A DNA stretch of 64,000 nt from Amyelois transitella. Lineage: Eukaryota > Arthropoda > Insecta > Lepidoptera > Pyralidae. Under the pieces are notes generated by a model. It had not been told where the DNA came from and searched no databases. It saw only the letters and a list, made by a program, of their open reading frames with translations. Position numbers and translations under genes: made by a program. Of the stretch, positions 43,871-56,600 are shown in pieces. Every line of letters starts with the position of its first letter. The stretch's first letter is position 1. The stretch is from contig NC_083527.1 in NCBI RefSeq assembly GCF_032362555.1, positions 6,014,001 through 6,078,000 of the forward strand, in the 5' to 3' direction.

Positions 43871-46565
43871 TACCCTGTGAAGGAGTCCATTTTTTCGAAA
43901 TTAACCGCAATAAGTTAAACTAGTTGTTTGATTGAATCTTTAAAATTTAAAAAATAAAATTAATCTTATTATTATTTGTTTAAATTCCATCGTGTAGCAC
44001 GAGGAACAGTAGTGTTCTAGTCACCATCGGTCAGCCTTCAGACATCCTTTTAAAAAGTACTTGCAAACCATAAAAACTGTCTTTTCTAACTTTATTTAGC
44101 TCTATGCACATAGTAATATTATATCGCATTTTATTCAGTACAAATCCTCTGGTGTTTGTTACTGCATGCGCAATGCTAGATCGTGATAAAAACAATGTTT
44201 CTACGGATTGGAACATAAATTTATCCTCCGACTAAATAGCGTTTCTCGCGCGGTTCCCCAAGTTTAACCCTAGCTTGGCGGAAGATCTTCCCTTTGCGCC
44301 GGTCGAAACTAAAACTTCGTTTCTACTATATATTCATTATATTACTTTTGCCAGGATACGAGATTAGATTTACCCAGATTTACAATAAGCCTGACTGTAT
44401 ATTATAAAACTCGGTTACAGATTGACATTTTTCAGTTTGTTTTTTTTTTTATTATTGCGAATCAAAGATAATAATGGTTGTGTGTATAAGTGAATTGATT
44501 GAAACAAGTAACATACTGGGCTGGGTACACACATTGTTATAAATTATTACTTTTATTATTTTTTTAAAGTAGGTAAGCGTAGAAAGACGATTGGGTTGAA
44601 AACCCAGGGCGTTTAGTCCATCTTTATAGTTTTTAGTATCTATATCGCTGGATATTATGATTAGGCCAGTATTTTTTTTTGTCGGGTATTTGAGTGCGTT
44701 TGACCTGCAATCTGCCTGATGACAAGCAAATAATTTGTCGCAATGTGTATACTTTTTATACCTAAGTAGATTAAGATTTATAGAAATGATATCAGGGATT
44801 TCTTTAAATTTAAACCATGTTGTGCATTTCACAATTGCCTAGAAATTTAACAATCGTAAATATACTTTGCACTGGCATCTGACACGTCGCAAAGAAACAC
44901 AATGAACCCGAAAAATAAGGAAAATTTCTGGGCAGTTGTAAAGCACAAGATATCTATCAGTCAATATATATACATTCTCCGTTTAAGACAACAGTATAGA
45001 TATTAAGACTGATAACCATCGATAAATAATTACTACAACACTATTCCTTAGTGTTTGAGCCCAGTAAAGAATAGAACAATTTTATGTTTAAAAATGCTAG
45101 TGAATTAATCTATTTTTTTTTTCTCAAAGACGGATGCAGTCCAGTATTACAGATAAATTCTTTTGTTTAAATCTGTGCACGTCCAATTTATTTTTGTTAT
45201 ACTTTTGACGAAAACGAAAATGAAATTGTATTTCACTCTTGTAAGAATAATTATGGAAACCTATGGACGGCAATGTTCGGTAATTATATCAAGTAATTTT
45301 ATTCTAATCATAATTGTCGTTTATTTTTTTTTTAATTTAATTATATGCCTACCCTCTATTCCTTTGCAAGTGCATCGGTACTTGGCAAGTTGACCTGTGG
45401 TCAGTTCAGATGGTAGAATTGAAGGCCGATGGTTCACCCCGTAGCCCGAACCGAGGCCGGGAAGGAGAATTTTTAGTCGCCTCTGACTCTGAAGTCCTTT
45501 ATTACAAGTAAAGCACATGAGCAGACCGCTACTGCCGCTGCCGCAGCCGTCAGATAGATAGCCACTTGGTGAGCGCTGTACTAGTCCAAAGGGGAAGGCC
45601 TGCGCGTCATAGGGCTCCCGGGGTCTGAAGAGACCGTAGCGGCACGACTTCACAGTACGTGGCCTGTCTTTCATGGCTCTTGGCTCTGTATGCCCCGTAA
45701 AAGATACAGATTAGATGAAATCGAAGAGCTTGCATGAAGAGAGTTATGAATGTGGATGAAGCGAAAGAAGTATGCAGGGATCGTGGCAAGTGGAAAGATG
45801 TCGTCTCTGTCTACCACTCCGGAAAAGAGGCGTGATTTATGTATGTATGTTATGTGTGCAGTGGAGTATAAAGGAAAACATCAAATCAATAAAGTTAAAA
45901 AGTCTGAAGTACATATTAAATTAGCGACTATGTGTAAATTACCTTCAGACAAGGAAATTCTAAAGAAAACTCAAGATGTCCTTCAATTTGTTTATTTTAA
46001 AACGTTTTCATTTTATTATAAATAATAATACATAAATATTAACATCCGCAAGTAGGGTTATAATTTTATTGCACGTTTATGCCCAAAAAGTTTAGAAAAA
46101 AGCGTTTAATAAAATCCCGTTTATATTCTTTCCCGTGGGAATTTCGGGAAATTCTTTTTAGTATTCTAGACCTCAAAGAACCTACACGCCAAATTAAAAG
46201 TCTAGACCCAGCGGTTTGAGCTTTTGCGTTTTGTTTTATACGTCACTCAGTAAGTTTTATTAACCGAGCGAACGAAGCGAGTAAGGTCTACCAATCTACT
46301 TGAAAATACATAATTCGTATATAGGTGTTTGTATTTTTGTAACGCGACAACTTTCGACGGTTTGACTTTGATAAAATTTAAAATGTATGTAGAATCTGTA
46401 AATAGAATTTTTAAGTTCGCCAGAATCGGTTGAGTAGTTTTAGATATTCACATTTTTGAATATTCGCGGGGTCTAAGTTCGCTAAGTATTGTTCTTCTCT
46501 GCTCCGGAGTTCAGTACTTTTGACAAAGCTTTTCTTAATAAATTAATTCACACTGGTATTTAATT
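43871..46565. other. Intergenic DNA with repeat fragments
   Basis: No host exon recognised. 45330-45700 holds a GC-richer repeat ('aaccgaggccgggaaggaga', 'gacttcacagtacgtggcc'). 45718-45850 is an RTE-like LINE end in plus orientation ([15 protein letters not shown]) with an ATGT tail. 46255-46500 carries a 'gcgaacgaagcgagtaaggt' repeat. The remainder is low-complexity AT-rich sequence. Confidence 0.55.
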
Positions 46566-46567
46566 AT

Positions 46568-46803
46568 GCCTATGTGGTTCCTAGCACTTTAGAAAACCAC
46601 CACTCCATATCTATCCCATGGATGTCGATATGATATGACGTAAAAGGCGACTAAGGGAAAGGTAAATAAACTTGGGATTCTTCTTCAAGGCGACTAGCAA
46701 CCCGTCACTATTAGAATCCCAATTCCGTCTTAAGCCAAACAGCAGAACGTGACCTTTCAATCTTCTTAAGACCTACCCTTCAAGAGATACAGACGTGATT
46801 ATA
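46568..46803 (+). mobile_element. (ATGT)n-tailed SINE at TRAPPC12 3' end
   Basis: Opposite to TRAPPC12; its tail end lies ~10 bp from the TRAPPC12 stop codon (46813-46815). The 3' UTR of that gene therefore begins in antisense SINE. A short insertion 'atatgatatgac' breaks the body. Confidence 0.75.
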
Positions 46804-46812
46804 CGTTGACAT

Positions 46813-49800
46813 TTAACTAAGCTTCAAACATTCCAGAACATTCGGTATCGTATCGCTCTTGTGTTTACAAAGCATCGACAGTAAATTCAGTTTTTTCTCA
46901 TTTGTTTTCGAAGACTCCAGCTCGTAAAGCGTACAAAGGTTTATGAGTAGACTCTCATTCAGACCTCTCTCAGGGTCTGAGTGGATTGCCTTTTGTAACA
47001 CTGCAATTGCTTCCTTCAAACGGCCCATGTAGAGAAGACATACTGATAGGTTGTTGGCCACCTGAAAAATTTAAAAATATTACATACATACATATAATCA
47101 CGTCTATATCCTATGCGCCACACGCATTTCAACCGGGCACTTCACGTGAACAAACTCGAATCTATGCATTTTTATTAATAGCGCCATCTTGTGATCAAAT
47201 AATGAACATATATATACATATAATCACGTCAATATCCCTTGCGGGGTAGACAGAGCCAACAGTCTTGAAAAGACCGATAGGCCACGTTCAGCTGTTTGGC
47301 TTCATGATAGAATTGAGATTTAAATAGTGACAGGTTGCTAGCCCATGCCGTGTGGTTCCTGGCACCAATAAAAAAAGAATAGGACCACTCCGTCTCATTC
47401 CAATGGATGTCGTAAAAGGCGACTAAGGATTGTTGGGATTCTTCTTTTAGGCGATGGGCTAGCAACCTGTCACTATTTGAATCTCAATTCTATCATAAAG
47501 CCAAACAGCTGATCGTGACCTGTCAGTTTTTCAAGGTTGTTGGCTCTGTCTACCCCGCAAGAGATATAGACGTGATAACATGTATATTTATAATGTTAAT
47601 GTGAAAAAAAAACGGGATTTTATGTTGTTTTGTGTGTATATATGTTTATAATGTTAATGTGAAAAAAAACGTGATTTTATCCTATGTTTTATGGTAATGT
47701 TGTACCTAATGTTGACAAGTGCCATACCATGATATTGGTGGGCTCCTGGTCGGCAGCCCGCAGGAAGTGCGCGTAGGCCTCCGGCAGCCGCCCGCGGGCC
47801 AGCTCCAGCAGCGCCGCGTCCACCAGCTCGCGCACGTCCGGCGTGGGGCACCTGGCCAACGGAGACAATGGTTTAATATTTAGTTCGTTGTCTGATCACG
47901 AGATGGCGCTATTAATAAAAAATGGACAGATTCGAGTTTGTTCACGTTCACGTTTGTATTAGGTACCGTGTGGTTCCCGGCACCGATACAAAAAAGAATA
48001 GGACCACTCCATCTCTTTCCCATGGATGTCGTAAAAGGAGAGTAAGGGATAGGCTTACAAACTTGGGATTATTTTTAAGGCGATGGGCTAGCAACCTGTC
48101 ACTATTCGAATCTCAATTCTATCATTAAGCCAAATAGCTCAGCGTGGCCTATCAGTTTTTTCAAGATTGGTGGCTCTGTCTACCCCGCTAGGGATATAGA
48201 CGTGATCATATGTATGTATGAATAGACAATCTAGACATGTAATAGACAATATATACATTAATAGACAATCTATACATTAATAGACAATCTATACATACAA
48301 TAGACAATATAAATGTAAAGAAAATCACCTATAGGTACTTTTCTTATTTCAAATTTTCCCGCGAATAACATACGTCAATGTCACCGAGCCGCGTTATTTG
48401 AATTGTCTATATGAAGAAAATACATTCATAACCGACTCGATATTTTGCACTTTTAAATAATTTGGAAAAACAGAAACTGACACCGTATTATAAACATTAA
48501 ATGTCGTTTCTTTCATTTCAAGTATGTAAGGAATAATTTAAATATGATATTCAATGTGAATACGTATTATTTAGTTTACAATGTAAAATAAGCAACTTCA
48601 TTCATTTCAGAGAAACTCAATTGTGTTTTATTGACGGTGTTATTGAATAACCTTATATAAATATTTAAAAAATAACCACGACAGACTCACAAGTGCTGCC
48701 TGTGCTCGCAAGCCGCGCCAGCGGAGGCCTGCGCGCGGCGCACGTGCCCGGCCAGCAGCCACACGCGGCACAGCGCGCTGCACAGCGCCCGCTTGCGGCC
48801 GGCGCACGCGGCGCGCCGCTCCAGCGATGTCAGTATCTCGGCCGCTTGACGGTAGTCCTGCAATAGGAACATGATTTATTTATTTATTTAGTTACATACA
48901 TATAGTCCTGCAATAGGAACATCATTTATTTATTTATTTAGTAACATACATACATAAAATCACGCCCCTTTCCCGGAGGGGTAGGCAGAGACTACCTCTT
49001 TTCACTTGCCACGACCTCTGCATATTTCCTTCGCTTCATCCACATTCATAACTCTCTTCATGCAAGCTCGGCGGTTTCGGGTACTTTTGACCTGACCCTT
49101 TACCAGGACGTCCTTAATTTGATCAAGATACGTTCGTCTAGGTCTTCCCACTCCGACTTTTCCCTCCACACCCTCCATGTATATCTGCTTAGTGAACCTG
49201 TTTTCATTCATCCTCTCCACATATTTATTATTACATCATTTAGTTAAATACATACATATAAGCACGTCTATATTCCTTGCGGGGTAGACAGAGCCAACAG
49301 TATTGAAAATATTGAAAGGCTACATTCAGCTGTTTGGCTTAATGAGTTGAGATTCAAATAATGACAGATTGCTAGCTCATCGCTTAAAAAAAAGGAATTC
49401 CAAAGTAAACAAGCCCATCCCTTAGTCGCCTTTTACGACATCAATGGGAATGAGATGGAGCGGTCCTATTCTTTGTTTTATTAACTTTTAAAATTGCGAT
49501 TCTTCTGTTCAGCGATGGGCGTGCCATCTGACACAATTTGAATCCCAATTCTATTAGTAAGCCAAACAGCCGAACGTGGCCTATGAGTCTTTTCAAGATT
49601 GCCTCTGTCTACCATGCGAGGGATATAGACGTGAGTATGTAGGTATGTATGCACTGGTACCCCAGAGGCCTGACCAGAAAAAGGCGTAGACCCTACAAAA
49701 GGTGGGTGGATGCAAAAAACGCAACAATGATATCAAATAAAATATTTTTCTTTCTTTCAACAGAGAGACGTGGAAGAAGTTGGAAGAGGCCTTCGTCAAA

Positions 49801-52800
49801 GGACAGAAGGACACGTAACTATAATTTATTGAAACTATTGTAAAGAAAAAAGAACTAAAGTTCGAATAAAGGCTATTATTATTATTATGTACTAGCTGTT
49901 GCCCGCAACTTCGTCCGCGTAAATTTCGAATTGTTCCGCGTAAACTTATTTGCAAGCAAACCTTGCCTTGAGTTCATTGAAATGACGATAACTTTTTTTT
50001 TAGTGAACCGATTTTGATGTAACAAACTTTAAATGTTTTTCTGAGTTAAAACAAAGCAACTGGTGAAAGTTTAAAGTAAATCGGTTCAGTACTTTCGGAA
50101 ATAATCGTGATCATACATACAGACAGACAGACAAGAAATTAAAAAAAAAAAATATTTTTCTTTCTATTATTCATTCTAAGTGTCCCTCTATCCATTTCAG
50201 TCAAAAATACTAAATGTACAGACAAAATATTTTTACTGTTTTATTACCTATATGTAGGTATAGATAATTTACCTTTAAAGCAATTGCGCAATTGACTATA
50301 GAGTGTTGCACCCTGGTCTCCCTGCCCGTCCACAGGCGGATAGATTCTGTCTTGTCTTGTTCTGATGTAATGATACCGGTGCCGTCTTCCGTCTTCCCTT
50401 CTCGAAGGTTCGATAGCATCTATATCAGTAGTTATAATTAGATTTAAGTTATGTGACGTCAATAAGTGATACCTTGCATCCAATTTTGAAAATAAATCTA
50501 TTCTATTCTATTCTGTAAATAAATATAGGGTTATTTTTCAATAACCATTGTTTTTTTTTTGGTGTAAAATATCTCACCTTTATAACTGAGGTATGAACTT
50601 TCATACGATTGTGCTGGAAAAATTGTGTTTTTCTGGAGGACCACTCAATCTCGTTCCCATGAATGTCGTTAAAAGCGACTAAGCGATAGCCTTCTAAACT
50701 TGAGATTCTTCCTTTAGGCGATGAGCTAGCATCCTGTCATTTGAATCTCAATTCTATCATGAAGTCAAACAGCCGAACGTGGCCCAAAAGTCTTTCCAAG
50801 ATTGTTGGCTCTGTCCACATCACGAGGGATACAGACGTATGTATTATGTATGTAAGTATATTGAATCATTTTAGCTATTCCGCTTAGCTAGTCCTATCAT
50901 AACATAAAATTTTTGTGTCAAATAGTTATAATTAGATTTAAGTGATGTGACGTCAATAAGTGATACCTTGTATCCAATTTTGAAAAAAAATCTAGGTATT
51001 TATTCTATTCATCTGGGCTGTCAATGTCAATTGAGCTTTCCAATAATGTTTCTTTTCATGTCAAGTCAAACCAACAAACCTTTAAGGCATTTCACTCCTA
51101 CTCTTTTTCCTATTGGTGCCGGGAAATACACGGCAAATTTGTAATATCTATACTAATATTATAAAGCTGAAGAGTTTGTTTGTTTGAACGCGCTAATCTC
51201 AAGAACAACTGGTTCTATTTGAAAAATTATTTTTGCTTTGAATAGATCATTTATTGAGGAAGGCTTTAGGCTATATAACATCACGCTGCAACTATTAGGA
51301 GCGAAGAAATAATGGAGAACGTGAACAAAATCGGGGGAAATTTTTCATCCTTGATGGCTTGCTCAATGATTTCCAAAATAACTATTCCACGCGGCCAAAG
51401 TCGCGGGTACAGCTAGTGTATGATAAAGGTATAGTTCTAGGTATAGGTATATGTCTATTATATGTATTTCTGTTAGTATATTATTATATTGTTGCTAAAA
51501 ACACAGTGACTTGCCGCTTTTTACTGAATTATCTAGTTCCTTTATTGTTTTGCCGGTTGACTGGAATAGATCCCTTTATGGGATAAGTCCGCCATTGCTA
51601 GTGATTTGTTTATTTTATAACTTTGTACTATTTTCTTGTTACTGTGTAAATTTCTATGCAATAAAGATATTACAAACAAACACAAAGTTTAAATAAATAA
51701 ATAAATAAACAATAATTACCGTCTGTATGACATCCAACATGGCGTAGAGTCTCTCTCGGGCATGTTCGGGCCTGCCCACGTGCGCGGGCAACTCGGCGAC
51801 GAGCAGGCGAAGTGAAAACGGGACCATACTGCCCACGCGGTTCTCATATGTGTCCGGGTAGAACTGACACAGACATTGAGGGTTAACGTGGCCTATCAGT
51901 CTTTTTCAGACTGTTGGCGAGGGATATAGACGTGTTTATATATATGTATGTATTAAGGGTTAACCATGTAAGTACGTAGAAAAAAAGACAGACAGAGTTT
52001 TACTTTATGACAAAATGAAGTTTAAATAGTATGCCGGCACACTGTATATACATATATATATCAATCACCCACTCTCACCAATAGTGTGACAGTTGGCCGC
52101 CCGGACGTCATAGATTACCCCATTTTCTGTCACTCACACATGCATACAATGCCGCCATTACGATGCTTCACTTTTTTCTCAAGCCATACTACGTCTGCCT
52201 TTTTTTCTACGTCTAAAGTAGCGACTTGTTAAAAAAGAGCGTCGGTGGTCAAATATTTTTCACCTATAGCATTAAGGTCATGGTCCATGGTCTACATGCT
52301 ACCATAGACATAAGTATCATTAGAAAAAGCCCACTTTTTACGCTCTCCATACATCTATCTCTCTCGTCTCACGCCCGACTGCAGCCTTACCCTACAATGA
52401 CTATGAAAGCCTATGAAAGTCCACTGCCGTACGTACGCAACGCCTTCCCAAAAATTGGGGGATTTTACCATAGTTTGGTAACCGCAGCGTCTAATGCTGG
52501 ATTATGTTGTCATTTCAGCGTAGGACCTCCCGCTTAATCCCTTAATCGCCTTTTTCAATACCCACGAGAAGATGTAGGGTGGCGCTATTCTACTCCGCTG
52601 GCACCACACGGCCAACGCAACCTAATTTAGGGTGGCATTTTCCTGTTTCCTGCTTTGGAAGCGGTAGTAGTTATAATTAGATTTAAGTTATGTGACGTCA
52701 ATAAGTGATACCTTGTATCCAATTTTGAAAATAAATCTATTCCATTCTATTCTATCAAATAGCAGGTATCCATCGACGCAATCCTTTCTACAATAACACC

Positions 52801-53663
52801 AAGTATATCCAATTATAGAAATGTTTGCCAACTGAACACTTTCTCCCTTAAAAAAACCACCTCATTTAGGGATTTCCATACACATCCAATATTTGTGGCT
52901 TTTACTCTATGAAGACAATCTCCCAATTATTCTTTAAATCTTCCTATTTTTCCTCACAGAACGTGAGCAATTGAAAACAGTTTTCTAGAAAGTTCCACTC
53001 AACTACTGACGTTTCGGCCAAAAGGTCTCTCTCACCTGATAGAAGGTGTCCGGCTTGCCGAAGTCCCCGAACGGCTCGGCCTCCTTCAGAAGCGGCTCGT
53101 GCAGTCTGATCCTGAGCATGACTGCGAAGCGAGTCAGCCACAGCTGGAACGTGCGAGGGCTATGTTTCGATGGGCGGTTTATGCGGCCCACACCTGTGTT
53201 CAAATATCATCAATGTTGCAGCAACCGGCATATAAATAAATATATATCCTACTTCCTACTACTATTATAAAGGCGAAAGTTTGTATGGATATATGGATGT
53301 TTGTTACTCTTTCACGCAAAAACTACTGAACCGATTACCATGAAATTTGGTATGTAGGTAGCTGAAGACCCAGAATAACACATAGGCTACTTTTTATCCC
53401 AGAGTTCCCGCGGGATTGATAGGGTTTCCATGCGGACGAAGTCGCGGGCGGCCTCTAGTCCTACTACTATTATAAAGGCGAAAGTTTGTATGGATGTATG
53501 GATGTTTGTTACTCTTTCACGCAAAAACTACTGAACCGATTACCATGAAATTTGGTATGTAGGTAGCTGAAGACCCAGAATAACACAAAGGCTACTTTTT
53601 ATCCCAGAGTTCCCGCGGGATTGATAGGGTTTCCATGCGGACGAAGTCGCGGGCGGCCTCTAG

Positions 53664-53698
<35 letters not shown>

Positions 53699-56600
53699 TG
53701 GACAAATTATATAGATTGAGTTAGCCTCGAGACTTCGAGAAAGTCGAGTATCTCGTAACACAAGTCTTGAGTAAGTTCGTAGTAAATAAGATACTAATCA
53801 AATAGCAGGCAGGTACCCATCACCGCTAATCTTCCGACAATTAAATGTAGAAGACTTATCATATCAATTTTTTTACCCACGAAACACATTTGCATATAAA
53901 AAAAAGACGATACTATATTTTTTTTATAAATACTTATATAGATAAACATTCAAGACCCATGCCAATCGGAAAAAGTTCGTTTCTCCTCGTGCCCTGGCCG
54001 AGATTCGAACCCGGGACGTCCGGTGTCACAGACATTGCGTACCTTCTACCGCTGCGTCACAGAGGCCGTTAACTTTTGAATAAATAACTGAGCATATAAG
54101 TCGATTCTAGAATTTACACTACAAGCATGCGCAGAAGCAATTCTTTATAATAAAAAAAATTCTACGCATCACCCATAAAGTTGAATTATCCTCTAACTAA
54201 CATATACTATACATATATTTATTTGACGTCAACCAATGTTGTGACACCAAACGATATGACAATTATTAAGTGATGTTGTAGTGTCCCATAATGATGAATA
54301 AAAGTTTTGAATTTGAATTAAAAGTAATGACACGTCGTAAACATTGCCCATTGACTTTTATAAAAATCTTTATCCCAGACAATTCGATCATTAAAAAAAA
54401 TATGTATTCACTCTTCCGATTTCCACTTTTGAATATTTTTTTAGTATTTTTTTTAAATTATACCAATTAAAGCGAACTAGAGATGTTAAAAAAAAGAAAT
54501 CATCAAATTTTATTATAATCGGGCCTTCTTTTTCTTGCTCTCACTCACTATAGAAATTAGGCACTGTAATGTAACTATCTAATAACACTATGTAATAAAT
54601 AGACACTCACAAGTCACTATATACAAAATATATAAATCTGTTATAATAATTTCAATTCTAAGTTGGTATACTTATAAATCGCGTTAGCTTCTCAAGACAC
54701 ACATTTGAGTTACCAAGTAACATTGTTTATATATATGTCAATGTCATTGCAAAATTGCATGTCTAAGTAATAATTTTTATCTACCCTCAAATTTATTTTA
54801 TTTTCGTAAAATCATCAATAGATGTCTCTGTTCAGTTTTAAAACAGGTTATCGAAATTTATACGATTTTAGCTAGTTCATTTGAAATTGATTTTTGCATT
54901 TACATGATAACAGTGAGTTTAGAGAAAGCATTTTAATACGTTTTTGTCTTGTAAGGGCTATAGAACGTCGACTATAGCCTATAAAATTTCTATCCAACTC
55001 AGTAGATGTTTATCGATATAAGTATGTTGGTAAGTTAGTAAGTATACAGGTTGCTAGCCTGTCGCCTAAAAGAAGAATCCTAAGTTCATAAGCCTATCCC
55101 TTAGTCGCCTTTCACGACATCCATGGGAAAGAGATGGCGTGATCCTATTCTTCCTATTCAGACGGGAGTCGTTTCGTGTAAAAACCTGACTCACCCAATC
55201 CAGGGTCCATGGTCACACATACCCCGGGCTCCTCTCCAGAGCGGTGAGGATGCAACCGGGACTAAAGCCAGGAGGAACAAGTAGTTAGTAGCTACAGGAA
55301 TAAAAAAGGGTATGTTAAGATGGTTCTAGGATGGTCATGTGGAGAGGATGAATGAAAGCTGGTTGTCTAAGCAGATATACAAGGAAAGTGTGGAGGGAAA
55401 GGTCGGAGTGGGAAGACCTAGACGAACGTGTCTTGATCAAATTAAGGACGTCCCGGTAAAGGGTCAGGTCAAAAGTACCCGAAACCGGCGAGCTTGCATG
55501 AAGAGAGGTATGAATGTGGATGAAGCGAAGGAAGTATGCAGAGATCGTGGCAAGTGGTAAGAGGTAGTCTCTGCTTACCCCTCCGGGATAGAGGCGTGAT
55601 TTTATGTATGTATGTATAGAATAGATTTATTTTAAAAATTGGATACAAGGTATCACTTATTGACGTCACATAGCTTAAATCTAATTATAACTACTACCGC
55701 TTCCAAAGCGCGCGTGTAGAAGAAGCGGCGGAACAAACTACACTGCAGCATTTTCATCGGACGTCAATTTACTAATATAGATCTCTTAAATTTAAATCGT
55801 GGACGAATGCACATTGTCTACATTAAAAAACATGAATGAATGTAGAACTAGTTATTTCAACACGAATATTTCGTCAAATAAATAAAGATAAAATAAAATA
55901 TGTAGGTACACACTGTACAAATTATGTCAACACCATGTCAAAAATGCACAAGCATTTAAGAGGCCGTTATGTCAAATTCAAATTCAATTCAAAAATTCTA
56001 AATTCAAATTCTAAATTTTTGTTCATTACTATAGGATATATCGCTTAATAATTGTCAAAACGTATGGTTTAACAACATTGGTTGACGTCAAATAAATTAC
56101 TTAAAAACTAAGTTTACTGCCGCTTCCAAGGCGTCAGTGCAGAAGAAGCGGTAACAAACTGCACTGCAGCATTTTCTTCAACAACGTCAACTTCACAATA
56201 TTGTCAATAAATTATGGCAATAAAATAAATACAGGAGGGTAGTAACACACTGACCCTGTGCGGCGGCGCCGAGCAGCACCCCGGTGAGGTTGACCGCGGC
56301 CCGGAGGTACCCCGTGCGCAACAACTCGCGCAGCCCCGCCTCGTCCCGGCTCACGTGCTCCGCCCGCACCACGCCCCGCGACCCCGCCGAGCTCACGCCC
56401 AGGTACTTCACCGCTATCTCTTGGAGGGCGTCGGGCTGTGTGGGGATTCCTTTTTTTTTTTAATTTATTTTACATATATGGCGTCGGGCTGTGTAGGGAT
56501 TCTTTTTTTTTTTATTTACTTAACATATACATATTACATATATATATATACATGCATACATAAAATCACGCCTCTTTCCCGGAGAGTTAGGCAGAGACTA

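Noticed and set aside
45321-45789. Gene in the GC-richer patch at 45.3-45.8 kb
   Set aside because: No recognised domain; the patch looks like a dispersed repeat joined to a LINE end, and both strands are equally open.
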